The notes under the pieces were generated by a model. The model had not been told where the DNA came from and did not search any database. It was given only the letters and a program-made list of their open reading frames with translations. 64,000 nucleotides of DNA. Origin: Limnoperna fortunei. Taxonomy: Eukaryota > Mollusca > Bivalvia > Mytilida > Modiolidae. Below, piece by piece: positions 24,647 through 37,800 of this stretch (position 1 is the stretch's first letter; each line of letters starts with the position of its first letter). Position numbers and translations under genes: made by a program. The DNA lies in contig OX104122.1 in assembly GCA_944474755.1 (NCBI GenBank), positions 26,563,956-26,627,955 of the forward strand, read 5' to 3'.

Positions 24647-24877
24647 AAAAGCCCTCGGTGCCAAGTGGTTAAGGTCGTTAGTCTACCATTGATCACGTGC
24701 CTGTCAACACTCATGTTGCGGGGTCGAGTCTCACTCCTAGCAGGGTGTGCTCGACTCTATTCTTAATTGACGGTTTTCCTACCGAAGTACTTCGGGTTCC
24801 TCCCAAATAACTTAAGGCCATAGTATAGCTTTAAAAATTGCTGAAAGTGGCATTAAATACCATTCAAAACAAAACAG
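24647..24877 (+). mobile_element. tRNA-type SINE with 14-bp target duplication
   Basis: Flanked by AAACCAATTGTCAA at 24633-24646 and 24878-24891. Head CCCTCGGTGCCAAGTGGTTA, then CAGGGTGTGCTCGACTC, end TGCTGAAAGTGGCATTAAAT. The core is shortened. Confidence 0.88.
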
Positions 24878-25701
24878 AAACCAATTGTCAATGACACGAG
24901 TCTGTTATTTTGATTATTACTTGTCATTTTTCATTACTTGTATACTTTAAACATTGATCATAAGTTGCAAGTTAGCTACAATAATGTATCTCCCTTTTTT
25001 CCGTCCATAAAAAGGAGCTACATTATTGTAGCTAGTTTCAAGTGTCTTTATATTAAACCACACAACTAGTGATGCAGTGTGACAAACAACAATTATCACG
25101 GTTAGCTATGAAATGTTTTTATTAATCAAATACAGTGCAAGCACATAATTTGATTACCTTGCACTTCAAACTGTTGTTACTGTACCGTGGAATCTAATAT
25201 TATTGGGAACTAACACAAATGTTGTATGTAATAGTAAAACTGCATTACGGCGCATTTTCAATATCAAGTTGGGAGGTCTTTTACGTGTGTTCCTGTTTTG
25301 CTTTAAATAGCTATCGTATAGTCCTTGTACCTATAAAGACCAGCATATTACCGACTAAAATTTGTGACTTTAAGTACCCTTCTTGTTGCATTAATTTAGA
25401 CCGAATTTTACTGCCGTTATACCGGTAATCCGAAGTTAGTTTTGTGATTTGTCGGATTAACTCGCCAAAAAAAAAGCGATGGTACGATTATTCTATCTAG
25501 CTTAATTATGACATATAAGTTTTGAACATTTTTTACATACATTACAGGAATAGAATAATCTTACACTTTTTATCGCACATTATACTGTTATCAAATGTCT
25601 TCACGATATGCAACACCGTGTATAAAGTTTACATTAGTTACTTATAACATCATGAACATTCTGCAGTTAGAACGTTAGATAAAACGTTGTGGTGTGCAAG
25701 G

Positions 25702-25961
25702 TTATAATACGGGAGCTTCTTTAGTTATAACAAATTAAAATCCGTGATTACGAAATATGGAATACGTTATAACGAATTAAAAATCCACGAATTCCTCGAA
25801 CTCGTTATAACGAATTTAAATTTGTGATAACGGATTCAGGAATTCATTATAACGAATATAAATTCATGATCACGAATTCAGGAATTCGTTATAACGAATT
25901 AAATTCGTGATCATTCACGTATTACAGAAAATTAGGTCCTAAAGAAGCTTCCGTATTATAA
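25702..25961. mobile_element. 260-bp MITE with TTATAA at both ends
   Basis: TTATAATACGGGAGCTTCTT at the left, AAGAAGCTTCCGTATTATAA at the right. The inside is a run of palindromic AATTCGTTATAACGAATT-type words. TTATAA may be a target duplication or part of the ends. Confidence 0.82.
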
Positions 25962-26877
25962 GGAAGAAATATTTTCTGTTTAATCTAGACTCAGATAAAA
26001 TATTCCTATCTGTTTACATTGACGTGTCTGTACAGAGACATAATTACATGGTTTTATGTCTCTGGTTTGTATGAAGTGCTACATAACATACGGCTTCTTA
26101 CCTTGGTGTTTCCACTGATACATCATCCACTTGTTCTATCGGTATTCTTTAAAGTACTTTCCGATTACTGATGTAATATTTCAAGCACTCCGGTTTTGTT
26201 TCAAAGTTCCATAATGAAGATAAAACAATTAAAAAAAATTACTATGAAGGACAACATGGCTCTTCACAATTCTGCAGTATTCTGCATTTCAAGCGAAACA
26301 AAATTTTTTAAGATCACGAAATAGCTGATGGTACCCGCATGGTGTAAATGTAACGTTTTACTAAGTGTCTTAAATTTATAGCTCTGAATAAAATGTTAGA
26401 AAACAAAAGTCGTAGGATGACAGACATTTTCAGTGCCCTTTGCTGTTTTCAATACACGATGAAACTTTAAATGGACCTAATACCTTTCACGTCATGTAAC
26501 ATCTGTACATGGCATACAATTAGGTCATCAATAAATCTATTTATTTAGGTCTAGTGTACTAAAACCAAATGATCGAACACTATTAATATTCACAACTAAA
26601 TAAATCATTGAATGTTACCCTGATAATTAAACTGTACTCGTACTGATTAGGGTAAATATATTGCACGCCATCTGATTGTCCGTAAATTTAATTGCATAAC
26701 AGTGTAAGGAGCAGTATCTATCATGTACCAATTTAACACATAAAAAGATTTATTTTTTTAATACGGTCCATGTTGTCAGTCTCGGGCAAGTTGTCTTAAG
26801 ACCGATTTGTCGGCCATTCACGCACTACATGTATAAGTGCAATGAAACTAGTCAAACATTTAATGTCTCAGTATCAA
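25962..26877. other. No feature seen
   Basis: No open frame, repeat or hairpin that I can support. Confidence 0.6.
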
Positions 26878-26886
26878 TTTGTCGAA

Positions 26887-27154
26887 GGTTTGTTTGTTTG
26901 TTTGATGGTGTTTAACGCCACTTTCAGCAATTTTTCAGCTATATTACGGCGTCCAGTTTTTATTGGGGGAGGAAGCCGGAGTACCCTGAGAAAACCCCCC
27001 GACCTGCCGTAGGAAAACTGGAAATCCTTGTCAATTAAGATTGGAGTCGAGTACACCCTGCCTGCATTGAGAATCGAACCGCAATCTCAGTGTTGACAGA
27101 CCACGTCATCGATAGTAGACGAACTACCTTAACCACTCTGCCACCTAGGCCCCC
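26887..27154 (-). mobile_element. tRNA-type SINE, full length, 9-bp target duplication
   Basis: Flanked by TTTGTCGAA at 26878-26886 and 27155-27163. On the minus strand it has the complete head, the TTTTCTCAGGGTACTCCGGC core, and a CAAACAAACAAACC tail. This is the best complete copy in the window. Confidence 0.92.
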
Positions 27155-27163
27155 TTTGTCGAA

Positions 27164-28851
27164 AGTAAAAAAGCGTCTACTTATGGAGATTAGTTTACAC
27201 TGCAACACGTTGCTATATATCGTGCTAATAAAAAGTCGAGGAAACAGTTTTGGGAAATGTATAAACACCACAAGATAAAAAGGATGAAATTCTCAAAAAT
27301 CGTAAAGAAAATGCCATCTATCTCCCTCCGAGTGCATATATACAGTGCATAATGTAATCGCTAGCGTCGTCACAAACTGTCTTAGAATGGCCATACATAT
27401 ATGTGCTTTAGTACTTAAAATCCATAGCCTATGAGCCTGAAGACGATAACACGTCTGAACAGATCTGGTGAATTGAAGTCATATGCCAATGTTAGACCTA
27501 AAGAGACGCGAGTAATATGAACCGTCAAAAATTAGTATAACTAAATCTAATTTTATACGGAAATTTAGATCCCAGCCCTCTTCTCACATTAAAGAAATAA
27601 AGAAATAATATATGATTTCAGTTTAATAATGTACACAACGTCTCGTTCTCGAGAAATACGTAAGGCGTAGTGGATACGTTACATGTATATTTATGTGAAG
27701 TAATTGGATAATTGGATTTTGTGAATTAACCGATTTTAACAAAATGAGCTCTAACTTACAAATGACCGTATATGAAGTTCTTTTATTTAACTAGCATTAT
27801 AGAGTAAAAGAAGGTGAGAAAAATGTGTTTAGTAATATAATTAATAACACAATTATTTCTGAGTTACATTAGAACTGGGACTAGTATAACTAACTTGATT
27901 TGTATCTTCCTGATTTGAATAAATGCTATTATGATTTATATAGTTTATAATACAAATTGTTTTACATGTACCAACATAGTCTCTTAATTCTTACTACATA
28001 TTCTTTTTATTTATTTTAAATACTGAAAATTGAATTTTGTTAACTATAACATCGAATTTCATTACCGGAAAGCAGAATGAGTGTTAGTTGCCGCCTGGAA
28101 TACATTGAATTGCAGAAAGACATAAATAAATCTTCTGAAACTACACAAAATGGAAATGATAATGTGCCGGTATATATTTCTTTGATCTTCTGACAGTGCT
28201 GGGCGGAAAGACACGAAGATACGATAACTGCCTATCGTATTCCCCCTAACCACGTGAATATGGGATTTCGAAAATATCAATACTGCGACGTAGTGATAAA
28301 CATTTCCGGATATTTATGATTCGCCCTCACTCGATCAAAAATTATAGTACGTTGTTTAACTTCCTTTTGCAAATTGATGAAAAGACAGCAAACTGTATGA
28401 ACTTTTTAAATGGTGATTCTTCAATTCATTTTCCAAAAAGCCTCGTCAAGATTACATGACGTTAATAATGATAATGACACTCACTGTGTTAGGCGCTTGT
28501 TAAAGCTCATACTGTCCTTTTGGGTATCGAGTCAGTTCGCCGCGAATTTCGTTCGCACCCGAGTCCTTTCGCCCGATACTTGTTTGCATTGGGTCGATTC
28601 GCCCGATTCCTATTCGCCTTGGGTGTTTCGCCCCGATAAAATATATGTTATATAATAATACATGTTTTATTTTTGATTGTTGTATATGATTATCCAGATA
28701 CTGTACAATTTTAAAAATAAAATTTTTTTTCATTTGAAAGTGAACTTGAAACCATTTAATTGCAACTCTATTAATTATTTAACTGCAGAATTGTGCTCAT
28801 ATAAACTTTTTTAATTGAAGCCATTTAATTGCAATTGCATTTTAATTAATA
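27164..28851. other. No gene seen
   Basis: Only short accidental frames. A stretch with TCGCCCGAT words (28520-28640; CCTTTCGCCCGATACTTG, GATTCGCCCGATTCC) looks like a small internal repeat of unknown kind. Confidence 0.6.
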
Positions 28852-28877
28852 GTCCAAGCGTTGGACAGCAGAGGATT
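28852..28877. mobile_element. hAT-like element piece cut by the gap
   Basis: TAGTCCAAGCGTTGGACAGC, then AGAGGATT, matches the terminal words of the 7277-7424 element; the other side of the gap does not show a partner. Confidence 0.6.
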
Positions 28878-29077
28878 NNNNNNNNNNNNNNNNNNNNNNN
28901 NNNNNNNNNNNNNNNNNNNNNNNNNNNNNNNNNNNNNNNNNNNNNNNNNNNNNNNNNNNNNNNNNNNNNNNNNNNNNNNNNNNNNNNNNNNNNNNNNNNN
29001 NNNNNNNNNNNNNNNNNNNNNNNNNNNNNNNNNNNNNNNNNNNNNNNNNNNNNNNNNNNNNNNNNNNNNNNNNNNNN
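28878..29077. other. Assembly gap, 200 N
   Basis: Exactly 200 unknown bases, probably a fixed-size placeholder. Open frames running through it are meaningless. Confidence 0.99.
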
Positions 29078-30249
29078 ATCACACCAGGAATTATTTAATA
29101 GTACCAAAGAGGAAACATGTTCAAATGGCTTCATAGAAACTGCAAAGCTGACTGAAGCCGTAATGTTTATAAGGTTATTCTCTGCAGTGTTTATGTTTTT
29201 GCTTCAATCGGAAATCTTAGAGCACAGGACTTAACAAAAAAACCTAAGGGGACATGTTTAAATAGACTTATTTTCTAAAACTGTAATTTTCCTCTAAATA
29301 TTACATGCAGTTATGAATCATTGAGTCACTTCAAATCAACATAAAAACTTTTTTTACAGGTGAGATATGTATTTTTCCATGAATTTTGTATTTTGAATGG
29401 TGTTCAGATTTAGATACATTTAGTAAACAAGGCAGAATTGTTTGTTTTTATTTAATTGTGCTGTTTAGGGAGTCATAAAAATACAGCTTTTACAATAAAA
29501 TAATTTGTAGATCCACTGTTTTATTCGACAGTTGGTTCCCATTAAATCACTTTTTTATAATGTCTATCACAGATTCAGAAATATGAAATAAATGGCATTT
29601 TGTTTTTGAGACAGAGTTGATCAGGTTTATGCTGGGTTAGCCTGTTAGACTAGGATTTTTAATGTAATTATCACAAACTAACAAATTCTATGCACAATTT
29701 TTTACATGGACATGAAGGTAATGAGCTGGGTTATCAAGTTAATAGAGTTTGTTACTTAGCAGCTGCACGAGTTGCTATTCTGTACAGCCAGAATGTTCGG
29801 GAAAGGAATCGAGTGAAACAGATGTTCTGAACATGATCTACCTGTGCCAATTTTAGAGGTAGTGCAGACAGAACTGTGACATCATAAGATGCTTTCAAAA
29901 AATATTATAGGTGTATCAGTGCATCAATTGTACTAGTTTTTTGAGGACTGAGTTTTTTTCAAGCCCAAAGAAACCGATCATTGAATAAACTATTTCCTGT
30001 CTGGAACATGTCCATAATCACACGGTTCCCAATGTTTGCCAGAAAATCCAGAACATGTCCTGGACAGACTTACTGTGCAGCCCCCATGACTTGAGTAACT
30101 TGACAGTTATTAGAGGCAGTCATACGCGTATGGAGCAACTTAGTGCACCCATGGTTATTGGTTTCTGTTACTCGCTTTGTGCTTTTGGAATTTGTTCGAG
30201 CTGTTTTTATTAAAATCCAAATTTGTAATCATCTCTAAACTTTAGGCTC
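29078..30249. other. No feature seen
   Basis: Sequence after the gap; no convincing exon or repeat. Confidence 0.55.
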
Positions 30250-30530
30250 TTGTTGTTCACCTGTTTTGCATTATCTTCTGTTGTTGACCAAAAAAACCCT
30301 TGAATTGGCCTAAGTCAAAAACTACAAATTGGATTGTGCTGAAAATCAAACTTGATCTTCATTTTTTGGTATTAAATAGCTGTGCAAAGTTTAAATAAAA
30401 TCTATTGACACTTTTTCAAGTTATCATCTGGAAACCACAGAGGCACAGACAGACACTCATATCCATAATCCATACAGAGAGTATCACAAAATACCCCGCC
30501 ACTTTGTGTGGTGGGGTATAAAAAGTGTAT
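30250..30530 (+). repeat. Dispersed repeat with terminal hairpin, one unit
   Basis: It contains GTTATCATCTGGAAACCA, GGCACAGACAGACACTC and ends ACCCCGCCACTTTGTGTGG then TGGGGTATAAAAAG. The same layout, with several units, ends at 45245. Confidence 0.65.
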
Positions 30531-31723
30531 AGGAAACACTATGTCCTGCTTGGAACATATAAGTTTACACCCACTTTTCTTAGTTCACTCAAGTGTGAAA
30601 TATTTGTCACAGCCCTACAGAATTTTGCCAGTGAAGAGATCTTGTGTTGCAGCTATGTATTCATGAAGATGTGAAGTCATCTTCATAAGGAGAAAAGCTT
30701 AAATGCAAAATTAAACTCAAGGTAGGCTGAAAACTGAAAAAATCTATGTCTTGACGGTACATAAAAGTAGAACTGCATTGTAGGTATTTTTTCCTGAAAA
30801 AGTCCTAACTGATGCATATCAGCAATTAGTAAGAAAACTTTTAGCAAGTTAAATAATTCCTTTCAACGGCTAATGGATTAACACTACCACAATATATATC
30901 ATCCCCTGGTGTCTACTCTTTATTCACAAGACACAAATTGTTGACCTGGTCATATCAACTTCATTTTTCATGTGCCTTTCAGTACAACTGAACATATTCA
31001 AGTATCATATCAAAAATCATATCCAAGTATTGAATTATGAAACAACAGGTAGTTACCTTTTTTAATGATAAAAAAACACATTCTTCTTAACAAGTTACTT
31101 TATTAATCTTTAAATATATAAAAATTAAAATAACAAATATTGCACTGTAATAATCAAGTTACATCAAAATGACACAAATACAATAACAAGCTATAGTACC
31201 TTAAAGGTGGGATATGTAGCCATGTACGTACAGGTGGTCTACCACAATAATATTCACCATTACTTTTGTTATAATACTTAGGCAAATAAATCAATATCTA
31301 TACTGTGTACTTTACACTTTAAGAAAGATTAAAGCCAGCAATTCAGATGTTCAAACAGGAATATTTATTTAACAATCAAACTTCTTGTACTACCTATTTT
31401 TATATGCAAAATGCCTTTTTTAAGTTTTACCCAAGGAAATGTATAATTGTTGTGTCACTGAAATTTAAACTCATCAAATATACTATGTATAATAAGTTAT
31501 TTACCAAACATACACAATTCTTTCAGGTTAAGTGACAATGTAGATATGAAGTGAAAATCAATATAATTTACACTAGTTTCTTAACATGTTTTTACCATAT
31601 GCAAAAAACACAACTTCAATATAAAATCCGTTTCCTCTATTTGATGTACTATTTTTGTCACAAGCATAACCTTCATACAATCCGTTAAACAGACATCTTT
31701 TCTATCAGTTGTGTTCCTTACAT

Positions 31724-31885
31724 TCATCTTGCTGAAGACTTGGACAGAGACTCTAATTTTGTTAGCTGTCCACTGAGTGACACAAACTGTTTAGGGTATG
31801 AGACTGATTTGGCTTTATACTGGTCCTCAATCTTCTTCATTAAAGTCTCAAAAACAAATCTTGCATTACTTAGAATAAACTTGTG
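31724..31885 (-). CDS. exoc8: exoc8 last coding exon
   Basis: Acceptor ttttatttcag. It encodes HKFILSNARFVFETLMKKIE, then a helix and LTKLESLSKSSAR before TGA at 31726-31724. It matches the last part of EXOC8 (AFIRQNASFLYETVLPVVEKRFEE in human). A possible poly(A) signal (AATAAA on the minus strand) is at 31104-31099, about 620 bp past the stop; its use is unproven. Confidence 0.92.
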   Translation of the reverse strand, partial: HKFILSNARFVFETLMKKIEDQYKAKSVSYPKQFVSLSGQLTKLESLSKSSAR

Positions 31886-34800
31886 CTGAAATAAAATATT
31901 GGTGTGAGTGTATTGACTAATAACAGGCTACTTAGTGTGCATGAAAAGAAAATGCTATGTCAAATGCTAGAAAACTTAGAAATAAGGAACAGCTATTCGG
32001 ATAAAAATATGAGGCCCAGAACAGACACCATGAAATTGCAGTTGTTGTTGGATCAATAGAATTCTTTGTATGTTCATTAAAACATGGAAAAGTTATTATT
32101 GTGTGTTGTCAAAAATTGTCATTCTTAGGTACATAGTTTCAATAGCATCATCTGTATTAAATGTTAACCTATTTTTGTATAGTTCGACATTAACATTAAA
32201 TACATGTATTGATAATGTATTAAATTTTTTGGAGTGTCTTTAATACAACAAGTTACTGACACACTGAAGACAGAAAATAAGTTTAAGTTAAAGTATACTA
32301 GTATCTGATTACTTCTTTTTTTAAGAAGTTAATTTAACCTCAACTATTTGCATAAGCCAGCCTTGAAGCATGTGTTTTTTTTGTTGTTTGAATGCCACTT
32401 TCAGCGATTTTTGCAGCTATATCCAGGTGTCTAGTTTTAATAGGGCAAGAAACCCATAGTTCCAGGAGATAAAACCCCTGACCTTCTGTAAATCATGTGT
32501 AAATGACATCATTTTTTGTTCAATAAAGAATATTTATTTTTCTGTTTTAGTTTCAATGACAAATATAAAATATATAGAGTCCTATATATTTTACCTCTAA
32601 CTTAAAATCTGGACTTTTTAGGCTGTCCTCAAAGTGTAAGAGTTGTGCTTTGAATACTTCAGTAATGGCATCAGTAATCAGGGGAGATAAATCTCCAGTA
32701 TGCAGCATCAACAAGTCTTTGGCCATTGTCATACAATTCTTTGAAAACTGTGCTGTATTCATTGTTAAGGATACCAAACAGTCCTCTGTAAATTACAGAA
32801 CAAAATCATAGTAAATGAAACCTTAACGAATTATATTTTTTGTTTGTTTGTTTGATGTTTAGCACCACTTCAGCAATTTTCCAGCTATTTCATGGTGTCA
32901 GGTTTTTGTTGGCGGAGGAAGATGGAGTACCCAGAGAAAACCCCCGACCTGCTGCAGGAAAACTGGCAATCTTTGTCAATTAAGATTGGAGTCTAGTACA
33001 CCCTGCTCGCAGTGAGACTCTAACCCCTAATCTTAGTGTTGACAGACCACGTGATGAATAGTAGACGAACTACATTAACCACCGAAGCCCCTGAATAATT
33101 ATAATACATGTATATAAAAGAAGGTTTTTTGCGCAATACAATTTCGATCATAATTTTTTTAATACAAGTTAAAGATTGTTTTAGTGTAAATTGACGAATT
33201 CCCATTATAAGCCAACATCGGAAATGTCAATTTGACTTATTGTCCTCCAAAACTGCAGAAAATATGTTCATGGTTCCTCACAGATAAAAATTAAACCGTG
33301 GAGACATCATTTAGTCCCGTCATTTCCTAATTTCAACTAAATGCCAAAACAAGTATAAATATTTGCCAAACATGTCTAATCAATTCTGTTTAAACAAGAC
33401 ATATCTTGTCCAACATCTTTTTACTAATACATGTTATTACAATACACAGTTAATTAATTTTTTTCACAGCTGTGCACAGATTACTTGGGTCAAGTTTTAG
33501 AACAGCTCACAAAACCTCTCCCACACCTTATCAATCTCAAGGGTTGGTTGAATCAAGTTTTGTATGTGTATGCTTGCATGCTATATGTAATTTGTGACTG
33601 AATGAAATGTGTAAAAGGATAGGAAAAATCACAGGTTCTAAATTTAAAAGCCTGATGAAACCCGATCAATTAAATTTTTTTAACCAACTGAGCATTTACT
33701 GATATTGGTATGTTGCAGACATAGATTTCAGGTTGGGGGTTTTCTCCTGGTACTCCGGCTTCCTCCCCCAATAAAAACTGAACGCCATGATATAGCTGAA
33801 AAATTGCTGAAATTGGCGTTAAACATCATCAAACAAACAGAAATGGATATTAAAGCAGCAATGAAAATGAAGCAATGATTTGGTAGTGGTGAGTGGGTGG
33901 GGGGGGGGGGGGGAGTTTGTTTATAACAAATTTCAAGGGACTGTTGGTTGCAATTTGTTATTAACCTATTTGTTACATAAGAAATTCCATGTTTGATTAC
34001 CTCCCTTAATAAACATATTGTTTCTCATGTCATAGACTATCCTCACAAGTCAGGGTTTCTGTGTCCACGAAACCCTGACAAACTTAGCTAGGAAATTCTT
34101 GGGCTAGAATATTTTCATATGACGTCAAACCTTCAAAATATCAACTAATGAAATTGCTTGAAAGAAGCAAGTGTTTGGCAGTAGTCATTCTTACTCATTC
34201 TTGAGTATGAAAAACGTAACGCAACTAATAAATAACGCAGTAATAACAAACTGTTAACACTACTGTACAAAATACACTGATTTTCACATGGTCTGGGCAA
34301 CACATCCGTTTGATGGTTTTTATTATACTTGACCTGTTTAATTTGTGATCGATTTGTCACATACCACTGAGCAATACATTAGAAATTTGGTGTTCAGTTG
34401 ATTGGATATGATCTAATAAATAAGATTTATATAGAAACCAAGTCTGTGAAAATAAGTTTTATTGACAAATAATTTGTCTGTTTTAGCGGCGAGAGTTGGT
34501 TCGGGACCTAATTTGTTATAACCCTGATTTCGTTATAACATTTTTATTTGATAAACCTTTTCTTTGTTATAAACCTGATTTTTACAAGCCTGTACGTTAT
34601 AAACCAACTCGACTGTATTCTTAACTAAAACAAACGATAATTCTTTACTTATTCTGTATCAAGTCAGGACCATTGCTGTAGTTGCTCTATTTTTGGTTGT
34701 TGGTTCTGGAGTTTGCCGGTTTCTTTTTCACTCTAATTTGTGGATTGTCTTTTTATACAGTTTCCTTGGTGTTCGTTATTTTCATATTACCGTAATTAGT

Positions 34801-37800
34801 AAAATTTATATTTAAAAATTACACATTTTTCAATAGAATTGTTTACCTTATGCATAGAATAAGTAGTTGTATATGTATGTTTTTTTCACTTGTCCAGAAA
34901 TATTTACCTGTAACAAAGGGTTTGAGATCTAATCCTACAGAGTTCATATCTTCCAGAAACTTGTCACATTCTTTCTTGTTTAAATGGTTCATGGGCCTCC
35001 ATTTGTCATCCTGAAAATACAAACACATCCATTCCACCTTGCTGATATCCAATAAAAATGTCACCAAAAATATAGTACATGTTATGTCTTCAAGCTACGT
35101 GTATAAAGTAATTTTCCTCAACAATATATGACTTTTTATGGAAAAAAAGAAAACCAGAGAAAATATTATTAGATCCTACTTGTCAATTTTAGTCAGTTAA
35201 ATATATATATTTCCTAAATGTATAAATACCTTGATGTCAGATAACCCCGTTAAAGCTATACTGAAAGCATATTATATTGAAACTTGTTTACTGAAAGAAT
35301 TGAGTCTCCTTACAAAATTCATTTGATTATTCAAGGCAAGGTTCCATCAACTTTTAAGGTACAAGTATTTATTTGTCTCCAGGTTAAGGTATTTTGAAAC
35401 AAATTGTTCATGGAACAAGGTTAAAAAAATGTTGATAATTAAAAAAATTGGCTACTATTTTGTTTTGTCTGAATGTGGTTTTATGTCACTTAAAGCAATT
35501 TTTCTGCTATAATATGGTGTCCAGCATTTATTTAATGAGGTATTTGGTTAAAAACCAGGCCCTTGGGCAGACAAACCGTTCATTAAGGTTGGAGTCGAGC
35601 ACACCCTGCTATCAGTAAGACTCGAACTTTCAATTTCAGTGTTAAGATGACGGTGATCTATAGTAGATGATTAAGTACCAAGTGGCAGACAAGAACCCTA
35701 GTCACCCATATATAGAAACACTGTCCTAAAAGCTAATCTTGTACTAACATTAGACCTGTATTTAATGCCTTCTATCATCTGGTCTCTGTTTTCTTGTACA
35801 ACTCTCTCCAACTCAGGAGTAATTGTGTCCTCAAATACAAATGCTACATCAAAACCAATATTACACAGCTGGAAAAACACACAAAATCAACAATAAACAA
35901 ATAGTTACACACAAGATGATTCAAACAATAATAAAAATTATATAAGGTCAAATTTATAACATGTTTGAAGATGGTTGCCATCTCCAGTGTTCAATCTAGA
36001 ATTTGGTCTAGGGGGGGCCATCATGGCCCTAATAACGTACCATAGGGGGCCATAATTTATAGCTAGGGGTAAAAAAAACCCATATAGAGACATGACAATG
36101 ACCCAGGAGGTTTTTTAAGCGCGTCCATTCAACAAAAAATGGGGGAATGGCGCAATAGCGCTCTAGATTGAACACTGCATCTCCAAAAACGAATGAAGAA
36201 TTTTATTAATTTTAGAAGCAGAGTTCGTCTCATTGTCATTACTGCAGAGACTAGAATTCTTTTGACTTGAGTTGATTGATTGAATGTTTGCTTTATTTCC
36301 AGCGAGCAGTAGGTCAGGACGAGAACAAGTTAACAAACAATAAATCAATTAGGGAAGGTGGACCAAAAGGAAAAAAATTGTGGAATGACACTGGAGTAGG
36401 GACAGAAAATTTAGACTTTTGTATTGGCTACAGAGAGTCAACACCTATTCACATCTAAAAAGGGGGTCTTTTATTTTGCAAGTAGTGTGGCACTCTCCAA
36501 ACACATTACCCACTATGGTCTGCGGACAGACTTTCTCTATTATGACCTCACACCACCTAACAAGACGACATCCCCTATCCACCACTCAGGAACAAGCTGG
36601 GCAGATCTGTGGGTCAAGCACTGTGAACCCTCACAGTGTGGTCTCAGGACATGTATTGATGATAAATGAATGACTAATAGACTGTGAAAAGTGTTCTCAA
36701 TACTTTTACAATATAATGTGCAATGCTTGGCTAGAATGAACATTTCCAACTAAACTATATGGAAAGCACATGTCTTGTTTTGTTTCAAAAAGTAATTTTG
36801 TTATTTCCCTTTGTTAGATGTACCATTCTTTTATTTTATTTCCTGTGCTTTTGCCTGACTTGATAAATGGATGTAAAATTACAGTTAAAAAATTTACTTT
36901 CTATAAACTTAAACTTTTTCATATTTCCAACAATTCATTGTAAAAACAAGATTATTCTTCTAATTAAAATTCATAAGAAAACATGACATAATAAGAGCAG
37001 TACCTGATCATCACAGTGTTGTCTGGCTGTCTGTACACATTCTGATATAACTGTTAAAGTAGATTTTCCACCAAATACATGTCTATTGAAGGTATTTACA
37101 AACATCTCTAATTCTTGTTTGGCCCAAACAACAAAAGCTATAGAAAACAAAATGTACATTTAAATTGTATCTATTTAATTTTCTTGCTCTGGCATGATCT
37201 TTTTTAAACAAATTCCATTTCAAAATTTCTAATTCTTTTAGCTATTATCCCCTTTTGACTAACAATCCAATATATATAGGATCTTACATTGGTACAAGTG
37301 GATTATTGGATTTCTCCAATCGAGATAGTTAAATTTCCACATAATTTAACTATCAAGATTGGAGAAATCCGATAATCCAAGAGTACTAATTATAGATTCT
37401 GTTTCTTTAATATTAAAAAGTATTAAATTTGCAAAATGAAGTACAAATTCTGCCAACCCCAATGTTACGTTCATGAATTGAATACGCGGTAAATGGAAGA
37501 AGGTGTTTTGTTTTTATGATGTCATGAGTTCTTATTATGATGTTATTTTTTTAAACCAATCAACTGCTGAAAGACGAGAACTATTTTTTCCACACCGGTC
37601 AATTAATGTAAAACCTTTTTATTTTACAAGTCTTTACAGAATTTTGAAATCCTTAATAAAAGAAGACATTCATATGGTGCTCATTCTGTACAATAAATTT
37701 ATGAAGTTTCTTATTTTTTGTGACTTTTACATCAACTGAAAATTTACTCAAAAGCTTAATTAAAAAATAAATGTTTATAAAACACCCAAGTTTATGATAA

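Larger units (their letters stand above)
23503..25493. mobile_element. 2-kb TIR element carrying nested insertions
   Basis: Left end GAATAATCGTACGTTCGC, right end mirrored as GCGATGGTACGATTATTC; inner ends TCCGACAAATCACAAAAC and GTTTTGTGATTTGTCGGA. The inverted ends span about 90 bp. A GC-rich element (23912-24344) and a SINE (24647-24877) are inside. A piece of the same end is at 2463-2530. No target duplication was found. Confidence 0.75.

Noticed and set aside
28811..29234. Open frames across the N gap
   Set aside because: They are open only because unknown bases make no stops.
36419..36673. Overlapping 81-84 codon plus-strand frames
   Set aside because: They coincide with the family-2 SINE, whose other copies do not keep the frame.
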